Positions 44,334 to 53,151 of a stretch of 64,000 bases of DNA are shown here, piece after piece (the first letter of the stretch is position 1; each line of letters begins with the position of its first letter). Both the position numbers and the translations under genes were made by a program. The notes under the pieces are model-generated. The model was not told where the DNA came from, did not search any database, and worked only from the letters and a program-made list of their open reading frames with translations. This DNA comes from Sphingomonas sp. BK580 (lineage in GTDB: Bacteria; Pseudomonadota; Alphaproteobacteria; Sphingomonadales; Sphingomonadaceae), in the NCBI RefSeq assembly GCF_014194975.1, contig NZ_JACIAY010000005.1, positions 1-64,000 of the forward strand, in the 5' to 3' direction.

Positions 44334-44666
44334 ATGACGCCCGACGAACTGATCGTCTCGCTCGACCGCAAGATCTCGCGCGCGATCGCCACGCGGCGCG
44401 GCGTGACCCTCAGCCCCGACCAGCTGGACGCGCTAGCGTCCATCGGGCTCATCGACAATCTCGCCAGCGCGAAGGCGGCGATCCTCAAGGAACAGGCACG
44501 TTGGCGCCAGCAAGAAACGAGATCTACCGCCGCGGCGAGTTCTGGCTCGACCACGTCCGGGGAACTGGACGCAAGCCCGTCAACGACCGGCTCTACGTCT
44601 GGTGGTACGACCGCGCGAGCGGACGCCTCAAGCGCAAGAGCACGGGCACGAGCGATGTTCGACTAG
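44334..44666 (+). CDS. small hypothetical protein before integrase
   Basis: Up to 110 residues. The first 65 look like a real helical protein (PDELIVSLDRKISRAIATRR, SPDQLDALASIGLIDNLASA); after about residue 65 the frame is Ser/Thr/Ala low-complexity because it is read across the start of the integrase. A mini-ORF (28-31 residues) after AAAGGAGATCGAGG at 44229-44241 ends at or just before this start, suggesting coupling. It may be a directionality or control factor for the integrase. Not recognised. Confidence 0.45.
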   Translation: MTPDELIVSLDRKISRAIATRRGVTLSPDQLDALASIGLIDNLASAKAAILKEQARWRQQETRSTAAASSGSTTSGELDASPSTTGSTSGGTTARADASSARARARAMFD

Positions 44667-45805
44667 CCTCCGACTTCCTCGATCGGCAGTATCTCGCGTC
44701 CCACCGCGCCACCGACGACGAGCAGTCGTCCTACACCGTCAGCGAGGCGCTCGCCGACTACTGGACGGAGCACGGCTCGGGACGCGTCAGCGCCGAGTCG
44801 ATCAAGGCGCGCCTCAAGCTGGTCACGCGATTCATCGACGCCGAGATGGACGCCGGACGGCTCGTCGACCCGTTTCTGCCCGAGCAGGTCGACGACCGGC
44901 TGGTCGCCCGGTTCCGGCGCTGGGCGCTGGCCGACCCGATCGTGGCGCGTCGCAAGGACGAGCACGGCGCCTGGACCGACGGTCAGAGCCGGCCCCGCTC
45001 GGCGTCGACGGTCGAGGAGAGCGTCATCCAGCTCAAGGCCGCCCTCAACCACGCCCACGCCGCCAGGCGCATCCGGGCGGCGCCCGCCTTCGAGCACCTC
45101 ACGCGGGACGCGGTCACGCCCGAGCGCTCGTACAGGCTGTCCATGGAAGCGCTCGGGGAACTGCTGGACTACAGCTTCAAGGGCGCGGGCCGCTACGCGG
45201 GACACGCGGACCGCCTCCTGCCTCTCAGACGCTACCTCATCGCCGCCATCGCGACGCTCGCGCGTCCGGACGCCATCCTCGACATGAGCGTCGATCCGGC
45301 GCGCGAGCAGTGGATGCGCGAGGAAGGTCTCTTCGCCCTCAATCCCGCCGGCCGGCTGCAGACCAAGAAGCACCGGCCGACCCTCCCGGTCGTGCCGACC
45401 CTTTCCGCGTGGCTCGAAGGGACGCAGGAGTGGATGGTCTGCCGCGAGCGGACGATCCGAGATCCCGAAGGCGAACCAAAGACTGAGCAGCTACGCGTCG
45501 CCGCGGTGCGCTCGGCCTGGGACGGTGCGCGCCGGCAGCTCGGCATCCGCGAGGGATACGGCCCGAAGATCATCCGCCACAGCATGGCCACGATCCTCAC
45601 CAACAGGGGCGTGGACCTGGTGCAGCTCGAGGTGGCGCTGGGCCACCGCGTCCTGCACAGGACGACGCGCCGCTACGCCACCTTCGGGCCGACCTACCTC
45701 GACACGGTCGCCGCCGGCATCGCCGACGTCTTCTCGGAGCTCGAGGCCCGGTGCGCCGATGCGCTCGCGCCGCCGCCTCGATGCAGGCGGAACAGCTCCT
45801 CGTGA
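44501..45805 (+). CDS. phage-type tyrosine integrase
   Basis: 434 residues from TTG 44501. An Arm-type N-terminus and core-binding domain lead to the catalytic domain: Arg in ATLARPDAIL, then KIIRHSMATIL where the usual His of HxxR is a Lys, His in ALGHRV and the nucleophile Tyr in TRRYATF. This subfamily is common in sphingomonads. The substituted box II residue is typical of this group, so the enzyme is probably active. The target site was not found (no tRNA gene adjacent). Confidence 0.8.
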   Translation: MAPARNEIYRRGEFWLDHVRGTGRKPVNDRLYVWWYDRASGRLKRKSTGTSDVRLASDFLDRQYLASHRATDDEQSSYTVSEALADYWTEHGSGRVSAESIKARLKLVTRFIDAEMDAGRLVDPFLPEQVDDRLVARFRRWALADPIVARRKDEHGAWTDGQSRPRSASTVEESVIQLKAALNHAHAARRIRAAPAFEHLTRDAVTPERSYRLSMEALGELLDYSFKGAGRYAGHADRLLPLRRYLIAAIATLARPDAILDMSVDPAREQWMREEGLFALNPAGRLQTKKHRPTLPVVPTLSAWLEGTQEWMVCRERTIRDPEGEPKTEQLRVAAVRSAWDGARRQLGIREGYGPKIIRHSMATILTNRGVDLVQLEVALGHRVLHRTTRRYATFGPTYLDTVAAGIADVFSELEARCADALAPPPRCRRNSSS

Positions 45806-45869
45806 ATGGGGTGAGCGGCCGACTGCCCGGTTTACTCGTCCCCCGTGCCGCCAAACCTCCGCTTGGGCG

Positions 45870-46292
45870 TCACGCGACCGCTGCCGGCTCGAACAGCTCG
45901 ACGAGCGCCCCCTCGTTGTCGCGGATGAAGGCGAAGCGATCCCCGGAGGCGTTCGGCATCAGCGTGGGATGGATAGCGACTTCCACGGCTCGTGCCTGAA
46001 GATCCTCCACGACGGCGTCGAGGTCTTCCACCAGCAAGGCCAGATGGTTGATCCCGGTCGAGCGCAGGACGGTGGCGACGTCACGCCGCCCCGGGTCCGT
46101 CTCGACCGCGCCTTCGACCTGGTACAGCTCGAGGCGAGCATCGCCTCGTACGATCATGCTCGCACGGGCGCCCGGCAGCTCGAAGTCGTAGTGCCGCCGG
46201 AAGCCGAGATTGCGGCCGTACCATTCGACGCTGGCGGCAAGGTCCTCCACCACGACGGCGACATGGTGGAGGCTCCGGACCGAGTGCATCAT
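45870..46292 (-). CDS. VOC (glyoxalase/dioxygenase-fold) family protein
   Basis: 140 residues with the double beta-alpha-beta-beta-beta VOC fold: LHHVAVVVEDLAASVEWYGR at the start and INHLALLVEDLDAVVEDLQ in the middle, with the metal ligand His near each beginning and ELFEP at the end. VOC enzymes include glyoxalase I-like isomerases and ring-cleaving dioxygenases; the reaction here is unknown. Its start overlaps the stop of the alpha/beta hydrolase gene by 4 bases (ATGA). Confidence 0.85.
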   Translation of the reverse strand: MMHSVRSLHHVAVVVEDLAASVEWYGRNLGFRRHYDFELPGARASMIVRGDARLELYQVEGAVETDPGRRDVATVLRSTGINHLALLVEDLDAVVEDLQARAVEVAIHPTLMPNASGDRFAFIRDNEGALVELFEPAAVA

Positions 46293-47344
46293 CGCACTAG
46301 CCCCTGCGACGGCGGAGCGCAGGGAGCGAGGGGCACGAGCCCGGCGGTAGTACCCGCGTCCACCCGAACGCCCTGCTCCTGCCCCTGCTTGGGCGCTTCG
46401 AGCATCCTCCGGAGCGCGCGATCCAGATCCTGCCGGTACTGCGGGGTCGCGACCGCCTCCGTCAGGTCGAAGCCGTGGATGGCCGCCGGATAGATGTGCA
46501 GCTCCACAGACACTCCGGCCCTAGCCAAGCGTAGGGCGTATTCGGCGTCCTCGTCCACGAAGAGGTCGAGGGCGCCTACGGCGATGAACGTCGGCGGGAG
46601 GCCGGCGACGTCGGCGGCAAGCGCAGGCGCCAGATGGCCGAGTCGAGCCGGGGCGATCTCGGCGGTCCCGCGCATCGCGTCCCAGCCGAAGCGGTTGTGC
46701 CGGCTCGTCCAGACGAACTCGCCGGCGATCGGGTTGGCGTGAGGAGCCTCCTCGGTGCCGGTGCGGGGATCGAGCATGGGGTAGACCAGGATCTGACCGG
46801 CCAGCCGGAGCTCGCCGCGATCGCGGACCAGCTGCGCGAGCGCCGCCGCGAGCCCGCCTCCGGCGCTCTCGCCCATCACGACGATCCTCGATGGATCGAC
46901 GCGGAGACGCCCGGCGTTCTCCGTCAGCCATCGAAGAGCAGCGTAGCAATCCTCGAGCGGTCCGGGAAAGCAGGACTCCGGCGCGAGACCGTACTCCACG
47001 GCCACGACGACCGCTCCGTGATCGACCGCCAACGCGTGGTTGGACCGAGCCGAGGACTCCGGCCTGCCGGCGATGAAGCCGCTGGCATGCAGGAAGAGTA
47101 TCGCAGGCCTTGGGCGCCCGGCATCTTCGGGCGCATACACGAGCAGGCGGATCGCCGCGTCGCTCCCATCCCGTCGCACCGTCTCGATCATCGCAGGAGG
47201 CGCGACCTGGGCATGGGCCGCAGCCGCGATGGCCGCGTCGAGCGCGTTTCGGTAATCCTCCAAGGTCTGCCGCGACGGGTCGAACGCCGCGAAGGCGACC
47301 GCCAGCTCCCTCGAAGCGGGGTCTACAAGGTTGATCGTCCGCAT
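46289..47344 (-). CDS. alpha/beta hydrolase, hormone-sensitive-lipase type
   Basis: 351 residues from ATG 47344. The oxyanion-hole motif LFLHASGFIAG takes the place of the usual HGGG; the nucleophile elbow VVMGESAGGG, an acidic residue in GALDLFVDED and the His in AAIHGFD complete the triad. It is a carboxylesterase or lipase of the HSL (bHSL/est) group. Divergent from the LysR regulator and coupled to the VOC gene, so the three likely form one regulated unit for turnover of a small ester or lactone. Confidence 0.85.
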   Translation of the reverse strand: MRTINLVDPASRELAVAFAAFDPSRQTLEDYRNALDAAIAAAAHAQVAPPAMIETVRRDGSDAAIRLLVYAPEDAGRPRPAILFLHASGFIAGRPESSARSNHALAVDHGAVVVAVEYGLAPESCFPGPLEDCYAALRWLTENAGRLRVDPSRIVVMGESAGGGLAAALAQLVRDRGELRLAGQILVYPMLDPRTGTEEAPHANPIAGEFVWTSRHNRFGWDAMRGTAEIAPARLGHLAPALAADVAGLPPTFIAVGALDLFVDEDAEYALRLARAGVSVELHIYPAAIHGFDLTEAVATPQYRQDLDRALRRMLEAPKQGQEQGVRVDAGTTAGLVPLAPCAPPSQGLVR

Positions 47345-47395
47345 CGTGGTCCTCCTCTGCCGCGTCGAGATAGAGGAGGGTTGCCGATCGGATAA

Positions 47396-47418
47396 TGCGT
47401 CGCCAATCGCATGACGCA
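47396..47418. promoter_or_regulatory. LysR-type operator TGCGTC-N11-GACGCA
   Basis: An inverted repeat with the T-N11-A spacing typical of LysR-family binding sites, in the 91-base space between the divergent esterase and LysR genes. Confidence 0.65.
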
Positions 47419-47435
47419 ATCGACGTGGACCACCT

Positions 47436-48335
47436 ATGACGCGACCTACGCTCAACGAGGTGCAGGCCTTCTGCGCCGTCGCTTCGCACCGCAGCTTCCG
47501 CCGCGCGGCCGACGAACTCGGCCTGAGCCCCTCGACGCTCAGCCACACCATAGGAGGACTGGAGCGTCAGCTCGGCGTCCGCCTGTTCAACCGCACGACG
47601 CGCAGCGTCGCCACGACTTCGGCGGGAGAAGCGCTTCTGCGGCGCATGACCGCCGTTCTCGAGGAGTACGATCTGGCACTCGACGAAGCGCGACAGGTCA
47701 GCGAGACGATCGGAGGGACGTTGCGGATCAGCGCCGCCGCAGCGGCGATACGGCCGCTCTTCGACGAGGTGGTGCCGCTCCTCAAGGAGCGCCTGCCGGA
47801 GATCCAGCTGGAGTGCGTCGCCGACGGCCGCCTGATCGACATCGTCGAGGAGCGGTTCGATGCCGGCATACGGTTCGGCGACGTCGTGCCTCGCGACATG
47901 GTCGGAATCCCGTTCGGCCGACCTTCGCGCTTCGTCACCCTCGCCTCGCCCGAATACCTGCGGCGGCACGGCTCACCAGGAAGACCCGAAGACCTCACCA
48001 TGCACGACTGCATCAGGATGAGGCTGGCCTCGGGGCGCATTCTGCCATGGTCGTTCGATCGGGAGGGCGAGTCGGTCACGCTCGAACCGGTAGGCTCGCT
48101 CACCTTGACCGACGTGACGCTTCAGATCGATGCGGCTGCGCGCGGCCTAGGCATCGCGTTCGTGTGGGAAGGTGCCGCCGCCGAGGCCATCGCTCGCGGG
48201 CACGTGACAATTGTTCTCGAGCGCTTCTGCCCATCTGCCTCAAGGCTGCTCCTCTACTATCCACGCAACCGTCAGATGCCTCGAGCGCTTCGCGCTCTGA
48301 TAGATGTCCTGAAGGACGTGCAGAGCCGCGACTGA
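47436..48335 (+). CDS. LysR-family transcription regulator
   Basis: 299 residues. The N-terminal winged helix is standard (LNEVQAFCAVASHRSFRRAA, LGLSPSTLSHTIGGLERQLG, LFNRTTRSVATTSAG); residues 90-295 form the periplasmic-binding-fold effector domain (LRISAAAAAIRPLFDEVVPL). It belongs to the DsdA/GcvA-like group with a LysR_substrate domain. Divergent from the esterase/VOC operon, with an operator between them, and probably its activator in response to the substrate. Confidence 0.9.
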   Translation: MTRPTLNEVQAFCAVASHRSFRRAADELGLSPSTLSHTIGGLERQLGVRLFNRTTRSVATTSAGEALLRRMTAVLEEYDLALDEARQVSETIGGTLRISAAAAAIRPLFDEVVPLLKERLPEIQLECVADGRLIDIVEERFDAGIRFGDVVPRDMVGIPFGRPSRFVTLASPEYLRRHGSPGRPEDLTMHDCIRMRLASGRILPWSFDREGESVTLEPVGSLTLTDVTLQIDAAARGLGIAFVWEGAAAEAIARGHVTIVLERFCPSASRLLLYYPRNRQMPRALRALIDVLKDVQSRD

Positions 48336-48607
48336 GTGAAGCCGCGCGAACCCACAGAGGATGCACATGGATGGGCTTCATAGACGCTTGTTGAGCGCGC
48401 CCTCCCCTACAGGCACGCCGTATGAGCCTTTCGGGCCTTCGTGAGGCTCTAACGTCACTTGCCGGTCGCATGTCCAAGCGCTTCGAACGCTCCTCGGTCC
48501 TCTCGCGATGCATACTCGTCAGCGCCATCGACTCGGGCTAGCCTGCGGAGCGAGTCATGCTTCGCAGATCGCGCGGCATATCGCCGGGCTGCGAACAAGG
48601 AGCTACG

Positions 48608-50527
48608 TTGGACCTCTTCTCCTTCGCCGTGAAAGGCTATCGCCGATTCCGCGCCCAAACCACGCTTCGAACGAATGGAAAGCTCGTGGCGCTCGTCGGA
48701 CCGAACGAAGCAGGCAAGTCTTCGCTACTCTCGGCATTGAGCGGCATGAATTCGAACGACTCGTTCGAGCAGAGCGATCATGCCCGCGGATGCGTAACGG
48801 AGGAGACGGAGCTAGTTGCCTTGTTTCTGCTGACGAAAGCCGAGACGGCGCTCGCGCACCTTCCTTATCCCGCTTGGATGCGCGTCCGAAAAAATTATGA
48901 GGGGGATCTGTCCTACGGCTTTCGGCCGATGCCGCCGCCGCGTAGTACCGCTCACCGGAAAGAGGCCGTCGAGATCGCGAACGCGGTACTGCACAACAAG
49001 GAATGCATGGAGGCCCTGAGTTGGGAGACGCCTGATCTCGAAGAGCTGTGGACCGAGGCTGTCGCAGCAATCACCGACAAAGGCCCTGATTTAAGCAAGA
49101 AAGCCTTGGACCTGATCGCCAAGGTAGTCACCGAGCTGGCCGCTGTCGGAGAGGAGCCGCGAGAACGTTTTCTGCAGATCGAAGCGGCGCTGCAGGTCTG
49201 GACCGAGATGTCCTCACTCGAAAGCGCCCCCTCACCCATCAGGCATGCCATTACCGCACTATTTCCAAGCGTGCCCAAATTTCTGTTCTTCGACGAGGAG
49301 GCACGGAACCTGTCGTCATCGTACGCGATGTCCTCCCTGTCCAAAGCGGTTCCGAAAGCCCTGGAGTCGCTACTCGCCGTCGCCGGGCTGGACGTCGCGG
49401 AAATGCTGTCGGCCATCGCGCGCGACGCACGCGACGACCTCACCACCATCGAACGGCGGGCGAACCGAACGCTCGAGCGCTCGTTCAAGGAGGCCTGGAG
49501 GCAATCCGGAGTGACGGTCGCACTACGACTGTCGACAGACCTGCTCGAGGTGCAGGTGGTGAACGAGGACGATCGCTACACCAGGCTCGCGGAGCGGAGC
49601 GACGGTCTTCGGCAGTTCGTCGCCCTGCACGCCTTCGCTTCGCGGGCGCATGCTGCCGAATTCATCCTGCTAATAGACGAGGCCGAGCAACGGCTGCACT
49701 ACGATGCGCAGGCGGACCTCGTGCAGATGCTTGCCAGGCAGCGGCTCGCGTCGAAGGTCATCTACACGACGCATTCCGCCGGCTGCCTTCCAGAGGATCT
49801 CGGTCACGGCGTGCGGCTGATCGAGCCGATCGCCGAGGAGCCAGCCTGCAGCAGGATCGTAAACAAGTTCTGGCAACGATCAGCCAGCGGCTTTTCCCCA
49901 CTGCTGTTCGGTCTCGGCGCCGCAACCCTGGCCTTCTTCCCCACACGGCGCGCCGTCTGCGTCGAAGGACCCAGCGACATGCTTCTGCTGCCCACGATGT
50001 TCCGCGAAGCGCTGAAGAGGGATGCTCTCGGCTACCAGTTCGTTCCGGGCCTGTCGTCGGCCGCCCGCACGCTCGCGCCTACGATGCCTTCACAGGCCGC
50101 TAACGTGTGCTACCTCGTCGATGGCGACGCGGCAGGGGAGGCGATCGCGGGACATCTCGGCGCAGCTGCCATTCCGACCAGCCGCATCTTTCTACTAGTC
50201 AGCGCCAACGGCCAAGCCGTCGAGACAGAGGACTTCCTGAACCCCGGCCTTCTCCTCGACGCCGCCAACGCGCTGATCGCCAAGTACAGCCCAAATGGGC
50301 GAAGGCTAGAGGTCGGCGATCTCAGTCATGAGCATCGGACCAAGAACCTCCGAGGAGCCTTCCGGGCAGCGACTGGTCGCGAGATGGACAAGGTGGAGCT
50401 CGCCTACGAGCTTCTCGACGCTCTCGACGAAAGGCCCGACCTGAAGCTCCTCGACGACACGCGCCAAGACGAACTGTCTTCCTTGGCCCGCCGCGTCGAA
50501 GAGGCCCTGACAGCATCAATCAGGTGA
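48608..50527 (+). CDS. OLD-family nuclease (ATPase plus TOPRIM)
   Basis: 639 residues from TTG 48608 (AAGGAG 5 bases upstream). The N-terminal ATPase has Walker A VALVGPNEAGKSS near residue 30 and Walker B EFILLIDEAEQRLH, with a middle insert. The C-terminal TOPRIM nuclease has the Glu motif VCVEGPSDMLLLP and the DxD motif CYLVDGDAAG. Overcoming-lysogenization-defect nucleases act in phage defence, alone or as Gabija GajA with a UvrD-like GajB, which is absent here. It is therefore a solitary, class 1 type OLD nuclease. Confidence 0.85.
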   Translation: MDLFSFAVKGYRRFRAQTTLRTNGKLVALVGPNEAGKSSLLSALSGMNSNDSFEQSDHARGCVTEETELVALFLLTKAETALAHLPYPAWMRVRKNYEGDLSYGFRPMPPPRSTAHRKEAVEIANAVLHNKECMEALSWETPDLEELWTEAVAAITDKGPDLSKKALDLIAKVVTELAAVGEEPRERFLQIEAALQVWTEMSSLESAPSPIRHAITALFPSVPKFLFFDEEARNLSSSYAMSSLSKAVPKALESLLAVAGLDVAEMLSAIARDARDDLTTIERRANRTLERSFKEAWRQSGVTVALRLSTDLLEVQVVNEDDRYTRLAERSDGLRQFVALHAFASRAHAAEFILLIDEAEQRLHYDAQADLVQMLARQRLASKVIYTTHSAGCLPEDLGHGVRLIEPIAEEPACSRIVNKFWQRSASGFSPLLFGLGAATLAFFPTRRAVCVEGPSDMLLLPTMFREALKRDALGYQFVPGLSSAARTLAPTMPSQAANVCYLVDGDAAGEAIAGHLGAAAIPTSRIFLLVSANGQAVETEDFLNPGLLLDAANALIAKYSPNGRRLEVGDLSHEHRTKNLRGAFRAATGREMDKVELAYELLDALDERPDLKLLDDTRQDELSSLARRVEEALTASIR

Positions 50528-50830
50528 GAGGCCAATTGTTCGACGAGCGATCGCCCTGAGGACTTGAACGAACTGCGGCTGGTCGGGGGGGGGCGGCTCA
50601 CCTCGGAGTACGCACCAACCTTGACGCGCTGCCTAAGAGTCCCTGGCGGACACGCCCTAAGCGCGCGAAGCCAAGCCGATGCTATACGGAAGCGAGCTCC
50701 CGAGATAATTTACAAGACCGTGCCAGCAGTTGCTTAGAGGCTTGGCGGACGCTATGAAAGAGCAAGTTGAATAGCTGCGGGTCGCAACGAGAAAAGACCT
50801 ATCCGCAATCCGGCAAACATGGGGGCCCGG
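50528..50830. other. 303-base spacer with G9 run
   Basis: No convincing frame. A homopolymer of nine G at 50585-50593 is the only striking sequence. The start of the membrane-protein gene and its promoter lie at the right end. Confidence 0.4.
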
Positions 50831-52219
50831 ATGTTCAACTCTCAGGTGCTCGAGATCGGGATCGGTCTCGCGTTCGTCTTCCTCGTCGCCAGTCTGCTCG
50901 CAACGGCCGTGCGAGAGATGATCGAGGGCCTGCTCAAGACCCGCGCCATCCATCTCGAGCGCGGCATCAGGCAGCTACTCGACGATCCGACGGGAACACT
51001 CGCTACGAAGTCGCTCTTCGACCATCCGCAGCTCTACGGGCTCTTCGACGGGGTCTACGATCCGACGAAGCTGGTCCCTTTCCTCAGAAAGAATCCGCTG
51101 TCCACCCGACGCAGACAGACGCAGGTGCAGCAGAACGGCTTCGTCATCAAGGAGGAGGCCAAGCGGCTGCCGCTGCTGTCGCGCTTTCCCGCCTACATAC
51201 CCTCCCGCAACTTCGCCATCGCGCTGCTGGACCTCGTCGGCGCGGGCGGCGGGGATCAGAGGGCGTCCGACTCGCAACTCATGGAGACGCTGCGGGCGAA
51301 CGCCATGACGCTTCGTCCCGGCAAGGTCCGCGACGCAATCCTCGTCGCGCTCGCCGAAGGAGGGAACGACTTCGATCGGGCGCGCAAGAGCCTCGAGGCA
51401 TGGTTCGACGCGGGAATGGACCGGGTGAGCGGCTGGTACAAGCGCGAGAGCCAGCTGGTGCTGATCCTCATAGGCCTGGTCACCGCCGTCGGCTTCAACA
51501 TCGACGCAGTCCGTATCGCCAGCACGCTCGCCTCCAACAACTCGGTGCGACAGCAGATCCTTCTGAGAGCCGAAGACCAGCGCCATGCGCTCAACCCGGG
51601 TCGGCCGACGCCACCTGACCAGAAAGACATCGAGGACGCCAAGGCGAGCTTGGGCACCCTCATCGGTTGGGGTACGCAACCAGACCCGGCAGCGGGCGGG
51701 AAGGCCGCCCGTGATGCATCCGAGGATGGCGTCGGACGGATAGCGCTCATGGTGGCAGGGTGGCTCCTAACTGCCATCGCCGTCTCGCTGGGGGCGCCCT
51801 TCTGGTTCGACGTGCTGAACAAGTTCATGGTGATCAGGGCGACGGTCAAGCCCTACGAGAAGAGTCCTCCGGAAGGTTCGGAGGATCGCAGGGGCGGGAA
51901 GCCCGTCGCCGAGCAGCTCGACGAGACCGCTCCTCGTGCGGCCGCGCCGCCGGCGCCCGAGCAGCCGGGCAGAGAGGGGCCGCCTCTCGGCCACGTGCGC
52001 CTCGCGGTCGGCGTCGATCAGCTCCAATCTCCCGAGCTGTTCGTCAACGGGAAGCCCGAGCCGCTTCCGGTGGACGGACTGATCGAGATCCCGCTCGAGA
52101 TGGGCGTGCCGCACACGGTCCAGGTGACCAGCCGCAACGCGCTCGGCCTGCGGCGCAGATACGAGAAGACGATCACCCTCAGCTTCGACAACGACCTCGC
52201 CCCAGTCGCGCTCCCGTGA
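50831..52219 (+). CDS. hypothetical membrane protein of a lytic-type cluster
   Basis: 462 residues from ATG 50831 (ATG 50819 is in frame). Helices at about residues 7-30 (EIGIGLAFVFLVASLLATAV), about 205-225 (ESQLVLILIGLVTAVGFNID) and near 300-325 (IALMVAGWLLTAIAVSLGAP), with the motif GAPFWFDVLNKFM found in a widespread family of uncharacterised conflict-associated membrane proteins. After residue 350 the chain is Pro/Glu-rich, then a beta domain (VRLAVGVDQLQSPELFVNG). Followed by two peptidoglycan hydrolases (26- and 67-base gaps). Confidence 0.7.
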   Translation: MFNSQVLEIGIGLAFVFLVASLLATAVREMIEGLLKTRAIHLERGIRQLLDDPTGTLATKSLFDHPQLYGLFDGVYDPTKLVPFLRKNPLSTRRRQTQVQQNGFVIKEEAKRLPLLSRFPAYIPSRNFAIALLDLVGAGGGDQRASDSQLMETLRANAMTLRPGKVRDAILVALAEGGNDFDRARKSLEAWFDAGMDRVSGWYKRESQLVLILIGLVTAVGFNIDAVRIASTLASNNSVRQQILLRAEDQRHALNPGRPTPPDQKDIEDAKASLGTLIGWGTQPDPAAGGKAARDASEDGVGRIALMVAGWLLTAIAVSLGAPFWFDVLNKFMVIRATVKPYEKSPPEGSEDRRGGKPVAEQLDETAPRAAAPPAPEQPGREGPPLGHVRLAVGVDQLQSPELFVNGKPEPLPVDGLIEIPLEMGVPHTVQVTSRNALGLRRRYEKTITLSFDNDLAPVALP

Positions 52220-52244
52220 CGACGCCGAACAAGGAGGCAGCGGC

Positions 52245-53084
52245 ATGAAGGACATCTTCGACGGCAGCGGACTGCCGCTGTCGCAAAGCGGCGTGGACGC
52301 GTTCATTGCCGAAGCCGGTGGAGTCGAGCCGGCGCTTTGGGCGCTAATCGGCGTCGAGACCCGCGGCTTCGGCTTCCTCCCCGACCGCCGCCCCAAGATC
52401 CTCTTCGAGCGGCACGTCTTCAACGGACGGACGGGAGGGCGCTACCGGCACAGCCACCCGGATCTCAGCGATCCGAAACCCGGCGGCTATCTCGGCGGCG
52501 CGGCCGAGTACCAGCGCCTGAAACGCGCCATGCTGCTGGACCGTAGAGCCGCGCTGGAGAGCGCGTCGTGGGGGCTGGGGCAAGTCATGGGCTTCAACGC
52601 TCGACGAGCGGGCTACAGCGACGTCGAAGCCATAATCGACGCGTTCGCCGAAAGCGAAGACGCACAACTACTCGGCTGCGCGAAGTTCATCTCCACCAGA
52701 ACGGATCTTCGCCGGGCCTATCAAGGACAAGATTGGCGGACCGTAGCGTTCTTCTACAACGGATCAGACTACGCGAAGCATGGATATGACAAGAAGCTCA
52801 AAGCTACCTTCGGCGCGTTCGCGGAAGGCGGGAGCCTACCTAGCGTGGCGATCCGGCAGATCCAGGCATACCTGACGTACCTTGGCTACAATCCGCGGGG
52901 CATCGACGGCGTGGTGGGCGCGGGCACCTCAAGCGCGCTCAGCCTCTTTCGAAAGGATCGCCGCAGCGCTGGCGAGACGCTGCCGGACTTCGATTCCGCA
53001 CAGCCCGGAGTGTACCTAGGCCCGCTCTGCAAGGGCTGCGGGCACGACTACGGCGATCAGGGCGAGATCACTCTGAGAAGCTGA
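52245..53084 (+). CDS. N-acetylmuramidase (DUF3380-type) with peptidoglycan-binding domain
   Basis: 279 residues, ATG with AAGGAGG 8 bases upstream. The N-terminal domain is the DUF3380 muramidase: FIAEAGGVEPALWALIGVETRG (catalytic Glu in this region), LFERHVFNGRTGGRYRHSHP, SASWGLGQVMGFNA and VAFFYNGSDYAKHGYDKKL. A peptidoglycan-binding_1-like domain follows near residue 200 (IQAYLTYLGYNPRGIDGVVG, GTSSALSLF). No secretion signal, so it needs a phage-type holin, an injection system or lysis to reach the wall. Confidence 0.85.
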   Translation: MKDIFDGSGLPLSQSGVDAFIAEAGGVEPALWALIGVETRGFGFLPDRRPKILFERHVFNGRTGGRYRHSHPDLSDPKPGGYLGGAAEYQRLKRAMLLDRRAALESASWGLGQVMGFNARRAGYSDVEAIIDAFAESEDAQLLGCAKFISTRTDLRRAYQGQDWRTVAFFYNGSDYAKHGYDKKLKATFGAFAEGGSLPSVAIRQIQAYLTYLGYNPRGIDGVVGAGTSSALSLFRKDRRSAGETLPDFDSAQPGVYLGPLCKGCGHDYGDQGEITLRS

Positions 53085-53151
53085 GCGGGCGGCAGCGACG
53101 TCAGCCGCGGGGTCCGTCGTCTTTGTTCAAATCTTCAAAGCGGGGGAAGTC

